Positions 53,643 through 62,307 of a stretch of DNA of 64,000 bases are shown here, one piece after another. Made by a program: the position numbers and the translations under genes. The stretch covers positions 248,001-312,000 of the forward strand of contig JAPOHW010000001.1 of NCBI GenBank assembly GCA_029979265.1. Reading direction: 5' to 3'. Numbering within the stretch: position 1 is the first letter of the stretch; every line of letters starts with the position of its first letter. The notes beneath the pieces are model-generated. The model made no database searches and had not been told where the DNA came from. It saw only the letters and a list, made by a program, of their open reading frames with translations. The DNA comes from Actinomycetota bacterium (GTDB lineage: Bacteria > Actinomycetota > Acidimicrobiia > Acidimicrobiales > Aldehydirespiratoraceae).

Positions 53643-54488
53643 TCAGGTTCCGCGAAATCGTGGGGTTCGCTTCTCGCTGAAGGCGCGCACACCCTCACGA
53701 AAGTCGTCGCTTTCGTAGCATGCATCGGTGAGGTCGGCGGCACGGGACGAGAGGTCGCGCAGCGCCCGATCAGCAGCGGTGCCGTGGGTGACGATCGTGT
53801 CCACGACGAGCTTTGCTGCTCGTAGCGACAGCGGCGCTTTCTCGGCCATCAGCGCCGTGAGGCGTGCAGCGTGGTGGTCGAGGGTGGCTGCGGGGACGAC
53901 TTCTTCGACGAGACCGATGCGCCATGCCTGCGCGGCATCGATGGTCTCGGCCGTGAACAGCAGGCGTTTCGCCCACGCCGGCCCGACCAACGCCACCAGG
54001 CGACGGGTCGCTTCTGGTGGGTAGTTGAGGCCGAGATTGGCAGGCGGAACACCGAATTGGGCCGTGTCGGCTGCGAGTCGCAGGTCGCAGTGCAGGGCGA
54101 GTGCAACACCTCCACCGCGACAGTGACCGTGGACGACCGCCACCGTCGGGACCTCGATCGCCGCCAGCGCGTTCCACGCCTGATGTTCGGCACGATCGTA
54201 GGTTGCTGCGCCGTCACCCATCCTGCGGTCGTGGAACTCGCTGATGTCGCTGCCAGCGCAGAACGCCTGTTTCCCGGCTCCTTGCAGCACAACTGCCCGC
54301 AGATCGGGCTCCGCACACAGTTTTTCGCAGGCAACGGGAATGGCCGAGTACATCGCTGCAGTCATGGCGTTGCGTCGATCCGGATTGTCGATCGTGATCG
54401 AGCCGATCGTCCCGATTCGTTCGCCGTCAAGGACAACGGGTTCGAGCGCAGTCGTGATCGCCGGCACAGCGGCAGTCTCGCAGCTCAC
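53643..54488 (-). CDS. Enoyl-CoA hydratase/isomerase family protein
   Basis: A crotonase-fold protein of about 281 residues. NPDRRNAMTAAMYS and AFCAGSDISEF form the oxyanion hole, and HGHCRGGGVALALHCDL the second signature. GVPPANLGLNYPPEA replaces the Glu-bearing region of true hydratases, so an isomerase or hydrolase activity is possible. GTG starts at 54488 or 54467 are both possible; no ribosome binding site decides between them. It follows the GGDEF-EAL gene on the same strand. Confidence 0.8.
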   Translation of the reverse strand: MSCETAAVPAITTALEPVVLDGERIGTIGSITIDNPDRRNAMTAAMYSAIPVACEKLCAEPDLRAVVLQGAGKQAFCAGSDISEFHDRRMGDGAATYDRAEHQAWNALAAIEVPTVAVVHGHCRGGGVALALHCDLRLAADTAQFGVPPANLGLNYPPEATRRLVALVGPAWAKRLLFTAETIDAAQAWRIGLVEEVVPAATLDHHAARLTALMAEKAPLSLRAAKLVVDTIVTHGTAADRALRDLSSRAADLTDACYESDDFREGVRAFSEKRTPRFRGT

Positions 54489-54514
54489 CGAACGGATCCG
54501 ACGCCGAGCAGCAC

Positions 54515-57500
54515 TCAGAGGGTGTGATCGGTGAGCGGTTCGCCTTCGAGTTCTCGCATGAGCGTGCTGGTGATCGCCTGCGCAGGGGCGGGGCGTGCGA
54601 AGTAGTACCCCTGGCCGAGTGAGCAGCCCAGTGCCAGCAGTCGATGATGTTGCTCCGGCCCCTCGATGCCTTCGGCCACGCACTGGGCGCCCATCGAGTT
54701 TGCGATCGACAACACCGTCGAGACGATCGCAGACTCGTCGCTCGTCTCGAGCTTCGCAACGAAGCTCTGGTCGATCTTCAAGGTGTCGGCGGCGAACTGG
54801 TCGACGTAGGTGAGCGATGCATAGCCCGTGCCGAAGTCGTCGATCGCCACGCGGAGGCCGGCGTCGCGAAGGGCCTCGATCCGCTCGTTCACGAGGTCGA
54901 AGTCGTCGATCAGGGCCGACTCGGTCAGCTCCAACACGACGGCGTGGCGATCCATGGAGGCGGCATCGACGATCTCGAGTACCTCGGCAACGATTCCGTC
55001 CCGCTGGAGTTGGACTGCCGAGATGTTGACGCTGGCATAGATGTCGTGGCCGTCGGCCCGCCATGCTGCGACCTGGCGGACCGATTGGTCGAGCACCCAT
55101 CGTCCGAGCGGAACGACGAGCCCGTTGCGTTCGGCGATCGGGATGAACTGGCCGGGGCTGACCATCCCGCGATCAGGGTGGTTCCAACGCACAAGGGCTT
55201 CGACACCGCGGGTCTTCCCCGAGGCGAGGTCGACGATGGGCTGGTAGTAGACCATCAGCTCGTCGTTCTCGATTGCCTGCTCGAGCGAGTTGCCGAGCTC
55301 GAAACGCTCGAGTGTCTCATCCGCCATGGACGACTCGAACATCGCCCATCGGCCCTTGCCGTGTTCCTTTGCCTCGTACATTGCCACGTCGGCAGCCCGG
55401 ATCAGATCGTCGGGCGAGGTGCTGGCGTCGTCGTCGATCGCGATACCGACACTGACACCGATGCGCACTGCCTGGCCGTGGAGGGAGACCGGAACCGAGA
55501 GTTCCTCGAGGATGCGGTCCGCAATGCCGATGATGTCGCTCTCGCTGTAGACATCGCTGACAACCACGGCGAACTCGTCCCCACCGAACCGAGCGGCGCG
55601 GTCGTGAAGCCGCAGGCGGGTCTGGAGTCGACTCGAGATCTCGACGAGGACTTGGTCGCCCGCTGCGTGGCCGAGCGAGTCGTTGATCGTCTTGAAGTCG
55701 TCGATGTCGATGAAGAGGGCGGCGACCATCGAACCCTTGCGGCGAGTCGGGCCGAGCGCCTCGGTCAACTGGTGATGGAACTGCAGTCGACTTCCGAGAC
55801 CGGTGAGGTCGTCATGAAGGGCTTGGTAGCGAAGGTCATCTTCGAGTTGCTTCCGATCGGTGACGTCGCGGATGTTGAGCACCAAGCCGTTGACCGATGG
55901 GTCGTTGCGAAGATCGGTGAGGGTCGCTTCGGCGGTGCGATGGGTGCCGTCGGGGCGACGAATGACGACCTCGAGGTTGCGAATCCCGGGAGGGTTGGAC
56001 GTGAGGGCCGAGCGGACTCGACTCACCCCACTCTGCTCGTCATGGTCGAGCAGTTCGACGAAGGTGCGTCCCTGGAGTTCTGCCGGAGTGATTCCGAAGA
56101 GGTCGTGCGCAGCTGGGCTGGCGTAGGTGAAGACCCCGGCCACATCGAGCACGGCGATGACGTCACTGCTGTGTTGGACCAGTCCTCGGAACCACTGCTC
56201 GGAGCGGCGAAGCCCGATCTTTGCGGCGCGTTCCTCGGTGATGTCTCGGGCGGTGAGCACGATGCCTGCGACCTCTGGGTCGTCGCTGAAGTCGCGGGCG
56301 GTCATGTCGAACCACCGAACGCCCTCTGCCGACGCGATTCGGGCCTCGGTCGTTCTGGGAGCAGCCAAGCGCAGCGACGGGTTGCTGATCAGCGCGCTGA
56401 CCCGCTCGTGGTCGGCGCCGGAGATCAGTTCGAGGCAATCCGTCCCGACAAGGTCGTTCGCCTGCGTGCCGAGCACCCGGCCGACGTTGGGGGACGCAAA
56501 GGTGATCAGCCCCTGGCGAAGAACGAAGACGAGATCGGCACTCTGCTCGACCAGGGCCGTGATCTGATGAGCGACCCGACTCGACAGTTCTGCCTCCCGC
56601 ATGCCGATGCCGCGGATCGCGGAGATCAACTGGGCGTCGAGCCCGCGGAGCGCAATCGTTTGCGAATCGTCGGGGGTGTCGTGCAGTCCGATGTAGAGGT
56701 AGCTGCCGTCGGTGCCGACGGTGAAGGCATCGTCGAAGGACTCGAGCGGCACCCGGGACACGTCTCCGGTACTGCCGATGATGAGCTCGGCGGTGGCGTG
56801 CGCGACCTGCAGTGCCTCGTCGATGGTGGCGGCCGAAATCAATTTGGGGCTGGCATTGCGCAGCGCAGTCTCGAAGACTCCCACCTGCTGGGTGGCGGCG
56901 AAGAGGATCCAGATCCGCAGCAAACTGAGACCGGCGAGCAGAACTGCTCCGGCGATCACGACCGGGATGTCGGGCTCCTGCCCCCACAGCAAGGGAAGCA
57001 TGAGGGTGATCGGCACGATCAGGAACGCCACACCGAGCATCAGAATTCGGGCTGTCGACAGTGCCGGTGGTCGCACCCGTTCGTTGCGGGAGAGCGTGAA
57101 GGCATCCGGATGCAGCAGCGCAGCGGAACCACCGGCAAAGGACAGGAGTGCGGCGGAACCGGCGGGCCGTGACGCCCACGACGAGCCTGCAGTGTCGAGC
57201 AGGATGAGAAGGTCGGAAATGCTGAGGAACAGGGCGCCGGTTGCGACGAGTTGCCAGGACCGGTTGTTGGTTCCGCTGCCGATGGCCACTCTGGCGACGT
57301 TGGCCAGCAGGATCATGGTCAGTGCCGAGTAGATGGTGTTGACGAGACGCTCGTCTACAGGGACGGCCGAATCTGCGATGTAGGGGCTCAGCACCGTGGC
57401 GGCGGTCACGATGGCGAACGCGGCACCGATGATCGCTCCGTCGATCGTTGCTTCACGTCGCCACCGGCGATGTCGGTCGCCGTGCGCTCGGACAAAGAGG

Positions 57501-57826
57501 ACCAGGGTCAAGATGAGCAGGCAGTAGCCGGGGAAGGCGAGCAGATCAGCGGGAGACGGGATGGGATTGGTCTCGCCGGTGAGCGAGCCGTGGACGCTTC
57601 GGGTGATCGCCGAGACGACCAGCAGCGCGGTTCCTGCGATCAACGCAAACCAGGGCCGTCGATCCTCTTCCCTCAGAAGGGGCAACCGGAGTCGAGCGGT
57701 CACGAAGAAGGCAAGGCTTGCAGCGAGGTAGGCGGCAGGGGCAAGCGCCGGCACCACGAATACGACAAGACCGGCGGCAAGGAAGGCGCCGATCACCCAC
57801 GTGACGGGTGTCGCATGAACTCGCAT
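54515..57826 (-). CDS. Membrane PAS-PAS-GGDEF-EAL protein (cyclic di-GMP turnover)
   Basis: A 1103-residue signalling protein. Residues 1 to about 320 hold nine or ten membrane helices, forming a sensor of no named type. Two PAS domains follow (about 420-545 and 550-670). The diguanylate cyclase domain has RFGGDEFAVV intact (about 740-750) and the phosphodiesterase domain has VEALVRWNHP (EAL) and DDFGTGYASLTY, so both activities could be real. No I-site RxxD is visible where it is usually found. It is on the same strand as the hydratase gene that follows, but is probably regulated on its own. Confidence 0.88.
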   Translation of the reverse strand: MRVHATPVTWVIGAFLAAGLVVFVVPALAPAAYLAASLAFFVTARLRLPLLREEDRRPWFALIAGTALLVVSAITRSVHGSLTGETNPIPSPADLLAFPGYCLLILTLVLFVRAHGDRHRRWRREATIDGAIIGAAFAIVTAATVLSPYIADSAVPVDERLVNTIYSALTMILLANVARVAIGSGTNNRSWQLVATGALFLSISDLLILLDTAGSSWASRPAGSAALLSFAGGSAALLHPDAFTLSRNERVRPPALSTARILMLGVAFLIVPITLMLPLLWGQEPDIPVVIAGAVLLAGLSLLRIWILFAATQQVGVFETALRNASPKLISAATIDEALQVAHATAELIIGSTGDVSRVPLESFDDAFTVGTDGSYLYIGLHDTPDDSQTIALRGLDAQLISAIRGIGMREAELSSRVAHQITALVEQSADLVFVLRQGLITFASPNVGRVLGTQANDLVGTDCLELISGADHERVSALISNPSLRLAAPRTTEARIASAEGVRWFDMTARDFSDDPEVAGIVLTARDITEERAAKIGLRRSEQWFRGLVQHSSDVIAVLDVAGVFTYASPAAHDLFGITPAELQGRTFVELLDHDEQSGVSRVRSALTSNPPGIRNLEVVIRRPDGTHRTAEATLTDLRNDPSVNGLVLNIRDVTDRKQLEDDLRYQALHDDLTGLGSRLQFHHQLTEALGPTRRKGSMVAALFIDIDDFKTINDSLGHAAGDQVLVEISSRLQTRLRLHDRAARFGGDEFAVVVSDVYSESDIIGIADRILEELSVPVSLHGQAVRIGVSVGIAIDDDASTSPDDLIRAADVAMYEAKEHGKGRWAMFESSMADETLERFELGNSLEQAIENDELMVYYQPIVDLASGKTRGVEALVRWNHPDRGMVSPGQFIPIAERNGLVVPLGRWVLDQSVRQVAAWRADGHDIYASVNISAVQLQRDGIVAEVLEIVDAASMDRHAVVLELTESALIDDFDLVNERIEALRDAGLRVAIDDFGTGYASLTYVDQFAADTLKIDQSFVAKLETSDESAIVSTVLSIANSMGAQCVAEGIEGPEQHHRLLALGCSLGQGYYFARPAPAQAITSTLMRELEGEPLTDHTL

Positions 57827-57848
57827 GCCCGTCCCGTCGGCACCTGCC

Positions 57849-57857
57849 TGTGGATAA
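57849..57857 (+). other. DnaA-box-like 9-mer
   Basis: TGTGGATAA is the exact reverse of the consensus DnaA box TTATCCACA. It lies between the GGDEF-EAL gene and the small membrane protein gene, and a cluster of four similar sites lies 600 bases on. Confidence 0.5.
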
Positions 57858-57897
57858 TGAGGATTTCGGGGTACTCGGTCAGAACCTTCCTGGCGTT

Positions 57898-57903
57898 TAG
57901 GGT
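57898..57903 (+). promoter_or_regulatory. Candidate -10 box of the short leader frame
   Basis: TAGGGT is followed by six bases and an ATG at 57910, which opens a 22-codon frame ahead of the membrane protein gene. Confidence 0.4.
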
Positions 57904-57909
57904 TCGGTC

Positions 57910-57978
57910 ATGACGTCGGGTCGATCCAGGTGTGTGCCGGGCTGCCGCAGCAACGGGGCTGGATTCGTCGGTGCCTGA
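57910..57978 (+). CDS. Possible 22-residue leader peptide
   Basis: A short frame MTSGRSRCVPGCRSNGAGFV plus two residues ends in TGA four bases before the ATG of the membrane protein gene. It has the leaderless -10 pattern at its head and two cysteines. Coupled translation of the downstream gene would explain the absence of a ribosome binding site there. Chance cannot be excluded for so short a frame. Confidence 0.3.
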   Translation: MTSGRSRCVPGCRSNGAGFVGA

Positions 57979-57982
57979 ATCG

Positions 57983-58441
57983 ATGCTTCGCACTGCGTGG
58001 TGGTGGTTCGTGACGTTTGTGACGCTCGTCATCATCGACGACCTCACGTACGGGCCGTTCTACTGGGTGCTCGGTGCGTTCATCGGGCCGGTGGCAGCGG
58101 TCATCGCCTTCGTGGTCTACGTCGTCGCTCAGCTGTTTCTGATCAATCGAGGCGTTCGAGACGAACCGGGGCGCATTGCGCGTTGGCTGCTCGACAGACT
58201 CATGTTGACCCGCAAGAAAACAGAGGTGGCCAAACGCGAGGCGGTGCTGCACGAACGCGTCACCGGAGTGGTGCTGGCCGTGGTGCTCGCACCCATCATC
58301 GGGGGTGTGCTCCCAGCACTGTTGCTGCACAAGCGGGGTTGGTCGCAGGGGGCAGTGACCCGCGTCGGGATGGTGACGAGCGTCATCTACGCAGTCGAGT
58401 TTTCGTTGCTCCACGGGTACATCCCGAGCCAGATCATCTGA
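57983..58441 (+). CDS. Small integral membrane protein of unknown function
   Basis: I do not recognise this 152-residue protein. It has four predicted membrane helices (about residues 4-22, 32-57, 92-112 and 122-140) and a charged cytoplasmic loop RARWLLDRLMLTRKKTEV-like (RIARWLLDRLMLTRKK) between the second and third. The start may also be the GTG at 57971. The gene stands alone between two sets of DnaA-box-like sites, next to a cyclic di-GMP gene and an acyltransferase gene. Confidence 0.55.
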   Translation: MLRTAWWWFVTFVTLVIIDDLTYGPFYWVLGAFIGPVAAVIAFVVYVVAQLFLINRGVRDEPGRIARWLLDRLMLTRKKTEVAKREAVLHERVTGVVLAVVLAPIIGGVLPALLLHKRGWSQGAVTRVGMVTSVIYAVEFSLLHGYIPSQII

Positions 58442-58473
58442 GGGCCATTGGGCCGTCAGGATCGTTCGTACGC

Positions 58474-58534
58474 TGTGGACGACCTGTGGAGGGAACACCA
58501 GCCTGTGGAAAAATGCGACTCGTCCTGTGGATAA
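58474..58534 (+). other. Cluster of four DnaA-box-like sites
   Basis: Four 9-mers in the same orientation begin at 58474 (TGTGGACGA), 58485 (TGTGGAGGG), 58504 (TGTGGAAAA) and 58526 (TGTGGATAA). All share TGTGGA; the last is a perfect consensus DnaA box. They lie in the gap before the acyltransferase gene. No dnaA, dnaN or gidB is near, so this does not look like the main origin. A DnaA-titrating or regulatory site is possible, as is another regulator with a TGTGGA half-site. Confidence 0.5.
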
Positions 58535-58551
58535 TCTCGCAGGGTTGGTTC

Positions 58552-58557
58552 TATGCT
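58552..58557 (+). promoter_or_regulatory. Candidate -10 box of the acyltransferase gene
   Basis: TATGCT is followed by seven bases and a GTG at 58565. This spacing supports that GTG as leaderless start over the ATG inside the box at 58553. Confidence 0.45.
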
Positions 58558-58564
58558 GCGGCCC

Positions 58565-59287
58565 GTGCAGCAGGAACTGGCAACCATCGATGTCGTTCGG
58601 CGCAACGACGCCGTGCCCGATCTCGAACGCGTAGCGCTCATCGAGGCGGCCGTCGTGGTCGAGCGGGCAGAGACCCTCGACGACATCGACGCCGCGTTCC
58701 GGATCGAGCGGATCGTGTTCGAGGAGTCGGGGTATGGACACATGCCCCAGGAACTCGATGCCCAATCGACGTTCTACCTCGCGAAGTCTGCATCGACGGG
58801 CGAACCGATCGGTTGTCTTCGAATGATTGCCGGTGCGCCCCAGACGTTGCCGATGATGGCGATGCCCCTGTCCGGTGAGTGGATCGAACGTCTTGCGCGC
58901 GTTGCTCCCCACCGGCTCTGTGAATACGGTGCAATTGCGATCCCGAGTGAGGTGCAGGCCGATTGTGGCTTCGATGTCGCAAAGGCCCTGTTCCGCGAGG
59001 GATACATTCACACGCTCGCCGAGGACATCGAGTGGAGCGGTCTGGTCATGGAACCGCGACGAGCGCGCGCCCTCGCCCGGTGGAACGGGCTGCAGTTCGA
59101 GCAGGCCGGACCGACCACGTATTACATGGGTGGTGACGTGGCCACGTTCGTGGCGAGTCCCCGCGCCCTCTACGGCAGCACGATTCAGCTCAATCCGGGT
59201 TTCGCGGCCTACGTGTTGCAGAAGCTGAATCCGGCCGACTATCCGCTTCTGCGCGGTGTGATCGGCTGCTCGACCACCCCTGGCTAG
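58565..59287 (+). CDS. LuxI-fold-like acyltransferase (PEP-CTERM/exosortase-type GNAT)
   Basis: A 240-residue protein of the acyltransferase group related in fold to LuxI autoinducer synthases. The core runs from FRIERIVFEESGYG (like the R-F-E pattern of LuxI), through TFYLAKS and IGCLRMI, to CEYGAIAIPSE, which is the counterpart of the LuxI acidic-Arg segment. Gram-positive bacteria are not known for homoserine-lactone signals, so an N-acyl amino acid or lipid product is more likely. It is preceded by the DnaA-box-like cluster and neighbours a cyclic di-GMP gene. Confidence 0.5.
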   Translation: MQQELATIDVVRRNDAVPDLERVALIEAAVVVERAETLDDIDAAFRIERIVFEESGYGHMPQELDAQSTFYLAKSASTGEPIGCLRMIAGAPQTLPMMAMPLSGEWIERLARVAPHRLCEYGAIAIPSEVQADCGFDVAKALFREGYIHTLAEDIEWSGLVMEPRRARALARWNGLQFEQAGPTTYYMGGDVATFVASPRALYGSTIQLNPGFAAYVLQKLNPADYPLLRGVIGCSTTPG

Positions 59288-59290
59288 CGT
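59285..59290 (+). promoter_or_regulatory. Candidate -10 box of the second maoC-like gene
   Basis: TAGCGT is followed by seven bases and the ATG at 59298. The box overlaps the stop codon of the acyltransferase gene. Confidence 0.4.
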
Positions 59291-59297
59291 CGGCGAA

Positions 59298-59753
59298 ATG
59301 ACAACGGTCTTCGCCACCCCGGACGACCTGTTGGCTGCCGTCGGCACCGAACTCGGGAAGAGCGATTGGGTCGCGATCGAGCAGGACCGAATCGACGGAT
59401 TTGCCGATGCGACCGACGACCACCAGTGGATTCATGTGGATCCCGAAGCAGCTGCTGCCGGGCCCTTCGGCTCGACGATTGCCCACGGGTACCTCACCCT
59501 TGCCCTCACCAACCGCTTCCTCCCGCAGATCGTCCGAGTCAACGGTGTGTCGATGGGCATCAACTACGGGGTCAACAAGGTTCGCTTCCCGCAGCCGGTA
59601 CCGGTCGGCTCGCGGGTTCGGGGCCACGCAACCCTCACCCATGCCGAAGAGATCGACGGCGGCGTGCAGGTCGTCATCACGATCACGGTCGAGATCGAGG
59701 GAGGCACGAAACCTGCCTGCATCGTGGAGTCGGTCAGCCGGTTCCTCCGATGA
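59298..59753 (+). CDS. MaoC family (R)-hydratase-like protein (second copy)
   Basis: A 151-residue hot-dog-fold hydratase. DHQWIHVDPE carries Asp41 and His46, and GSTIAHGYLTLALTN and GINYGVNKVRFPQPV follow. It is clearly paralogous to the protein encoded at 17568, with the same active-site numbers and the same length class. The acyl-CoA substrate is unknown. It is followed by map after 32 bases. Confidence 0.87.
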   Translation: MTTVFATPDDLLAAVGTELGKSDWVAIEQDRIDGFADATDDHQWIHVDPEAAAAGPFGSTIAHGYLTLALTNRFLPQIVRVNGVSMGINYGVNKVRFPQPVPVGSRVRGHATLTHAEEIDGGVQVVITITVEIEGGTKPACIVESVSRFLR

Positions 59754-59773
59754 TCACAAACCATTGAGTCGCG

Positions 59774-59779
59774 TACACT
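59774..59779 (+). promoter_or_regulatory. Candidate -10 box of the map gene
   Basis: TACACT is followed by six bases and the ATG at 59786, a good leaderless pattern. Confidence 0.4.
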
Positions 59780-59785
59780 GGCGCC

Positions 59786-60733
59786 ATGGCGAAGCGAAAG
59801 AAACGAACGACCCGTCCTGCCTCCGACGCGGCTCCGTCGCTTCCGCCCATCGCCCCCGGCCTGTTGAGTCCAACCCGGCGGGTGCCAGCCGACATCGAGC
59901 GTCCGCCCTATGCCGTGAGCGGAGACCCTGGGCCCTCGATCTCCGATCTGCGGCGTACCCCCGAGGAGCTCGATGCCATGCGCCGCACCGGTGCAAAGGC
60001 GGCCGAAATCCTGCTCCGAGCCGGTGAACTCGTGGCCCCCGGGGTCACCACCGACGCCATCGATGCGCTCGTGCACCAGGCATGCATCGACGCCGGCGGC
60101 TACCCGAGCCCACTCAACTATCGCGGGTTCCCGAAGTCCGTGTGCACGTCCGTCAACGAAGTCATCTGTCACGGTATTCCCGACTCTCGACCGCTGGCCG
60201 ATGGCGACATCATCAACATCGACGTCACCCTGTTCTGTGAGGGTGTCCATGGCGACACCTCGACGACGTTCCTCGTCGGCGACGTCGACGACGCAAGTCG
60301 CCGCCTTGTGCGCGAGACGGCACGGTCGCTCGACCTTGCGATCGACGCAGTGAAGCCCGGCGGGCTGGTCAACGAGATCGGGAAAGCGATCGAGAATCAC
60401 GCCCGTCAGCACCGACTCGGCGTCGTTCGCGAGTTCATCGGGCACGGCGTTGGTACCGAGTTCCACACGAATCTGCAGATCCCGCACTACTACGAACGGC
60501 GTCTGCAGACCCGGATCGAGCCGATGGTGTCGTTCACCATCGAGCCGATGCTCACCCTTGGAGAACCGCACGCAGCACTGTGGGACGACGATTGGACCGC
60601 CGTGACGATCGATGGGACGCGGACGGCCCAGTTCGAACACACGCTGGTGATGACCGATGACGGCGCCGAGCGGCTGACCGTCACCGCCGCCGGTGCGTGT
60701 GCCCACGACTATGTCGCAACGATGATGGTCTGA
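59786..60733 (+). CDS. map: Type I methionine aminopeptidase
   Basis: A 315-residue methionine aminopeptidase that removes the first Met from new proteins. The metal ligands are in NIDVTLF (Asp), HGDTSTTF (Asp), IGHGVGTEFH (His), TIEPML (Glu) and QFEHTLV (Glu). Substrate-side CHGIP (His) is present. The N-terminal 50 residues are a basic, Pro-rich extension (KRKKRTTR at residues 3-10), as in the longer mycobacterial MapB type that binds the ribosome. The start is set by the leaderless box and the basic N-terminus. Confidence 0.93.
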   Translation: MAKRKKRTTRPASDAAPSLPPIAPGLLSPTRRVPADIERPPYAVSGDPGPSISDLRRTPEELDAMRRTGAKAAEILLRAGELVAPGVTTDAIDALVHQACIDAGGYPSPLNYRGFPKSVCTSVNEVICHGIPDSRPLADGDIINIDVTLFCEGVHGDTSTTFLVGDVDDASRRLVRETARSLDLAIDAVKPGGLVNEIGKAIENHARQHRLGVVREFIGHGVGTEFHTNLQIPHYYERRLQTRIEPMVSFTIEPMLTLGEPHAALWDDDWTAVTIDGTRTAQFEHTLVMTDDGAERLTVTAAGACAHDYVATMMV

Positions 60734-60750
60734 GAACCGAGCCCTGCGGA

Positions 60751-62262
60751 TCAGCGAAGGGTGGCGTCGCCATCGCGGGGCATCTCGACCCAGGTCTGGC
60801 CCGGGAGAATTCGGATCATGGCACCGGTCGTCGCATCGACGTAATCGATCTGGTCGGTCGCAGTGACCCGGCGCCACGCGGCCCGCACGACCTGCCCGTC
60901 GCTGAGGATCCAGGCGTCACCCACGCCGGTGGTGATGGCATGCGGTGATCGCGCATCCGCCTGCGACACGGTGTACTTCGTGATCTGAATGATCACGGTG
61001 GTCGGCGCGATGCGGGTCCCGTCGGCGTCGACGGTCGGGTTGCCGTCCTGCGACCGGTCCCAACCGGTGCCATTCCACGAGTAGGCGACCGTCGTCTTGC
61101 CATAATCGATGTCGACCCCTGCGACGGCCTCGGCATCGGGATGGAATGGATCGCCTTCGGTGCGGAACTCGAAAATGGGCGACGGTAGTCCGGTCGGATA
61201 CTCGTCACCTTGCCCGACTTCCCAGAGGTTGGCCGGGTTGGTGAAGAGATTGTGCGGGGCGGGACGCGAGGTGCGGTAATAGAGATCGCCCTCCGAGCCT
61301 GCACCGACGTCGACCAGGGTTGATTGCCGCAGGAGGTCCACTGCGGTGCGGTTGCCTCCTGAGTTGGCGAACAGCGGCGAGTTGAACTGGGCCAGAAGGT
61401 CGAAGTCGGTGGTGCGCATCGACCGGATCGGGCCGACTTCGGTCGGGGTCTGGCTATGGAACACTGCGGCCAGTCGGGTCAAGCCACCCTCGACCTCCTC
61501 GACGTAGACGATGTCGGCCTGAGCGATCCCCGCCTGCGGGCGGGCGGCAACAACGTTGTCGATCTTGACCGCAAGCACCGGACGAATCGGTTCGTCGAAG
61601 ATGACAAGACCGGTGAGGAGCGCCTTGCCCTGGAGTGCCCTGAGCCGAGCGATCCTGACCGAGGTCTCGTCCAGATCGAGGACCAGTTGCGCTCGGCGCT
61701 GCCCGAGTTCGAGGCGACGAGCATCGGCGTCGGCCCGCAAGCCCTCCAGTGCCTCGCGCTCGCTGCGGGCAGTCGCCAGCTCCTCCTGCAGTCGCCGGAG
61801 CCGTTCATCGGCCTCGTCGAGCTTGGCCTGGGCGTCGTCGATCACGGCGCTGTAGAGCTCACGAGCCCGCGACGGATCCCCGTCGTCGGTACCGGACAGC
61901 ACGCGGATCTCGTCGAGAACGGCGTTGTGGCGAGGGTCGCCGTTGGTGAAGCCGGCGATCGCGATCTGCACACGGGTCGCAGCCGGGATACGTCGTTGGT
62001 CGACCGCCCGTTCGAAGTCGTCGGCGAGGAGCTCGATACGGACCGCTGCGGAGCGAAGCGCATCGTCGATCCCGTCGAGCTCGACCTCCGATGCGGCAAG
62101 TTCGGCGTCGACCCCTGCGAGCTCGGTGCCGAGATCGTCACGCAGGTTCTCGAGTTGCTCGATTTCGGCCTCGGACTGCGCGCCCACCGGCACACCGGGG
62201 ACACTCAGCAGCGCGGCGGCAAGCCCACCGAGCAGGATTCGCGATCGTCGAGGTCGATGCAT
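60751..62262 (-). CDS. Secreted coiled-coil DUF3048 protein
   Basis: A 503-residue exported protein. Residues 1-28 are a signal peptide (ILLGGLAAALLSVPGVPVGA). Residues 29 to about 205 are a long heptad-rich coiled coil. From about 215 to the end is a DUF3048 (YerB-like) domain with RPVLAVKIDN, QADIVYVEEVEGGLTRLAAVFH and PIRSMRTTD. DUF3048 proteins are lipoproteins or secreted proteins of unknown function. The coiled-coil fusion resembles the layout of the murein hydrolase activator EnvC and suggests a wall-linked role; this is inference. Confidence 0.85.
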   Translation of the reverse strand: MHRPRRSRILLGGLAAALLSVPGVPVGAQSEAEIEQLENLRDDLGTELAGVDAELAASEVELDGIDDALRSAAVRIELLADDFERAVDQRRIPAATRVQIAIAGFTNGDPRHNAVLDEIRVLSGTDDGDPSRARELYSAVIDDAQAKLDEADERLRRLQEELATARSEREALEGLRADADARRLELGQRRAQLVLDLDETSVRIARLRALQGKALLTGLVIFDEPIRPVLAVKIDNVVAARPQAGIAQADIVYVEEVEGGLTRLAAVFHSQTPTEVGPIRSMRTTDFDLLAQFNSPLFANSGGNRTAVDLLRQSTLVDVGAGSEGDLYYRTSRPAPHNLFTNPANLWEVGQGDEYPTGLPSPIFEFRTEGDPFHPDAEAVAGVDIDYGKTTVAYSWNGTGWDRSQDGNPTVDADGTRIAPTTVIIQITKYTVSQADARSPHAITTGVGDAWILSDGQVVRAAWRRVTATDQIDYVDATTGAMIRILPGQTWVEMPRDGDATLR

Positions 62263-62307
62263 GGGTTCCGAACTGCTGCCGAGTGCTCCGGCGCAGATGG
62301 TACTGCG

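Noticed and set aside
58474..58534. The chromosomal replication origin.
   Set aside because: The neighbours are not dnaA, dnaN, recF or rpmH, and no AT-rich unwinding region is seen next to the boxes.
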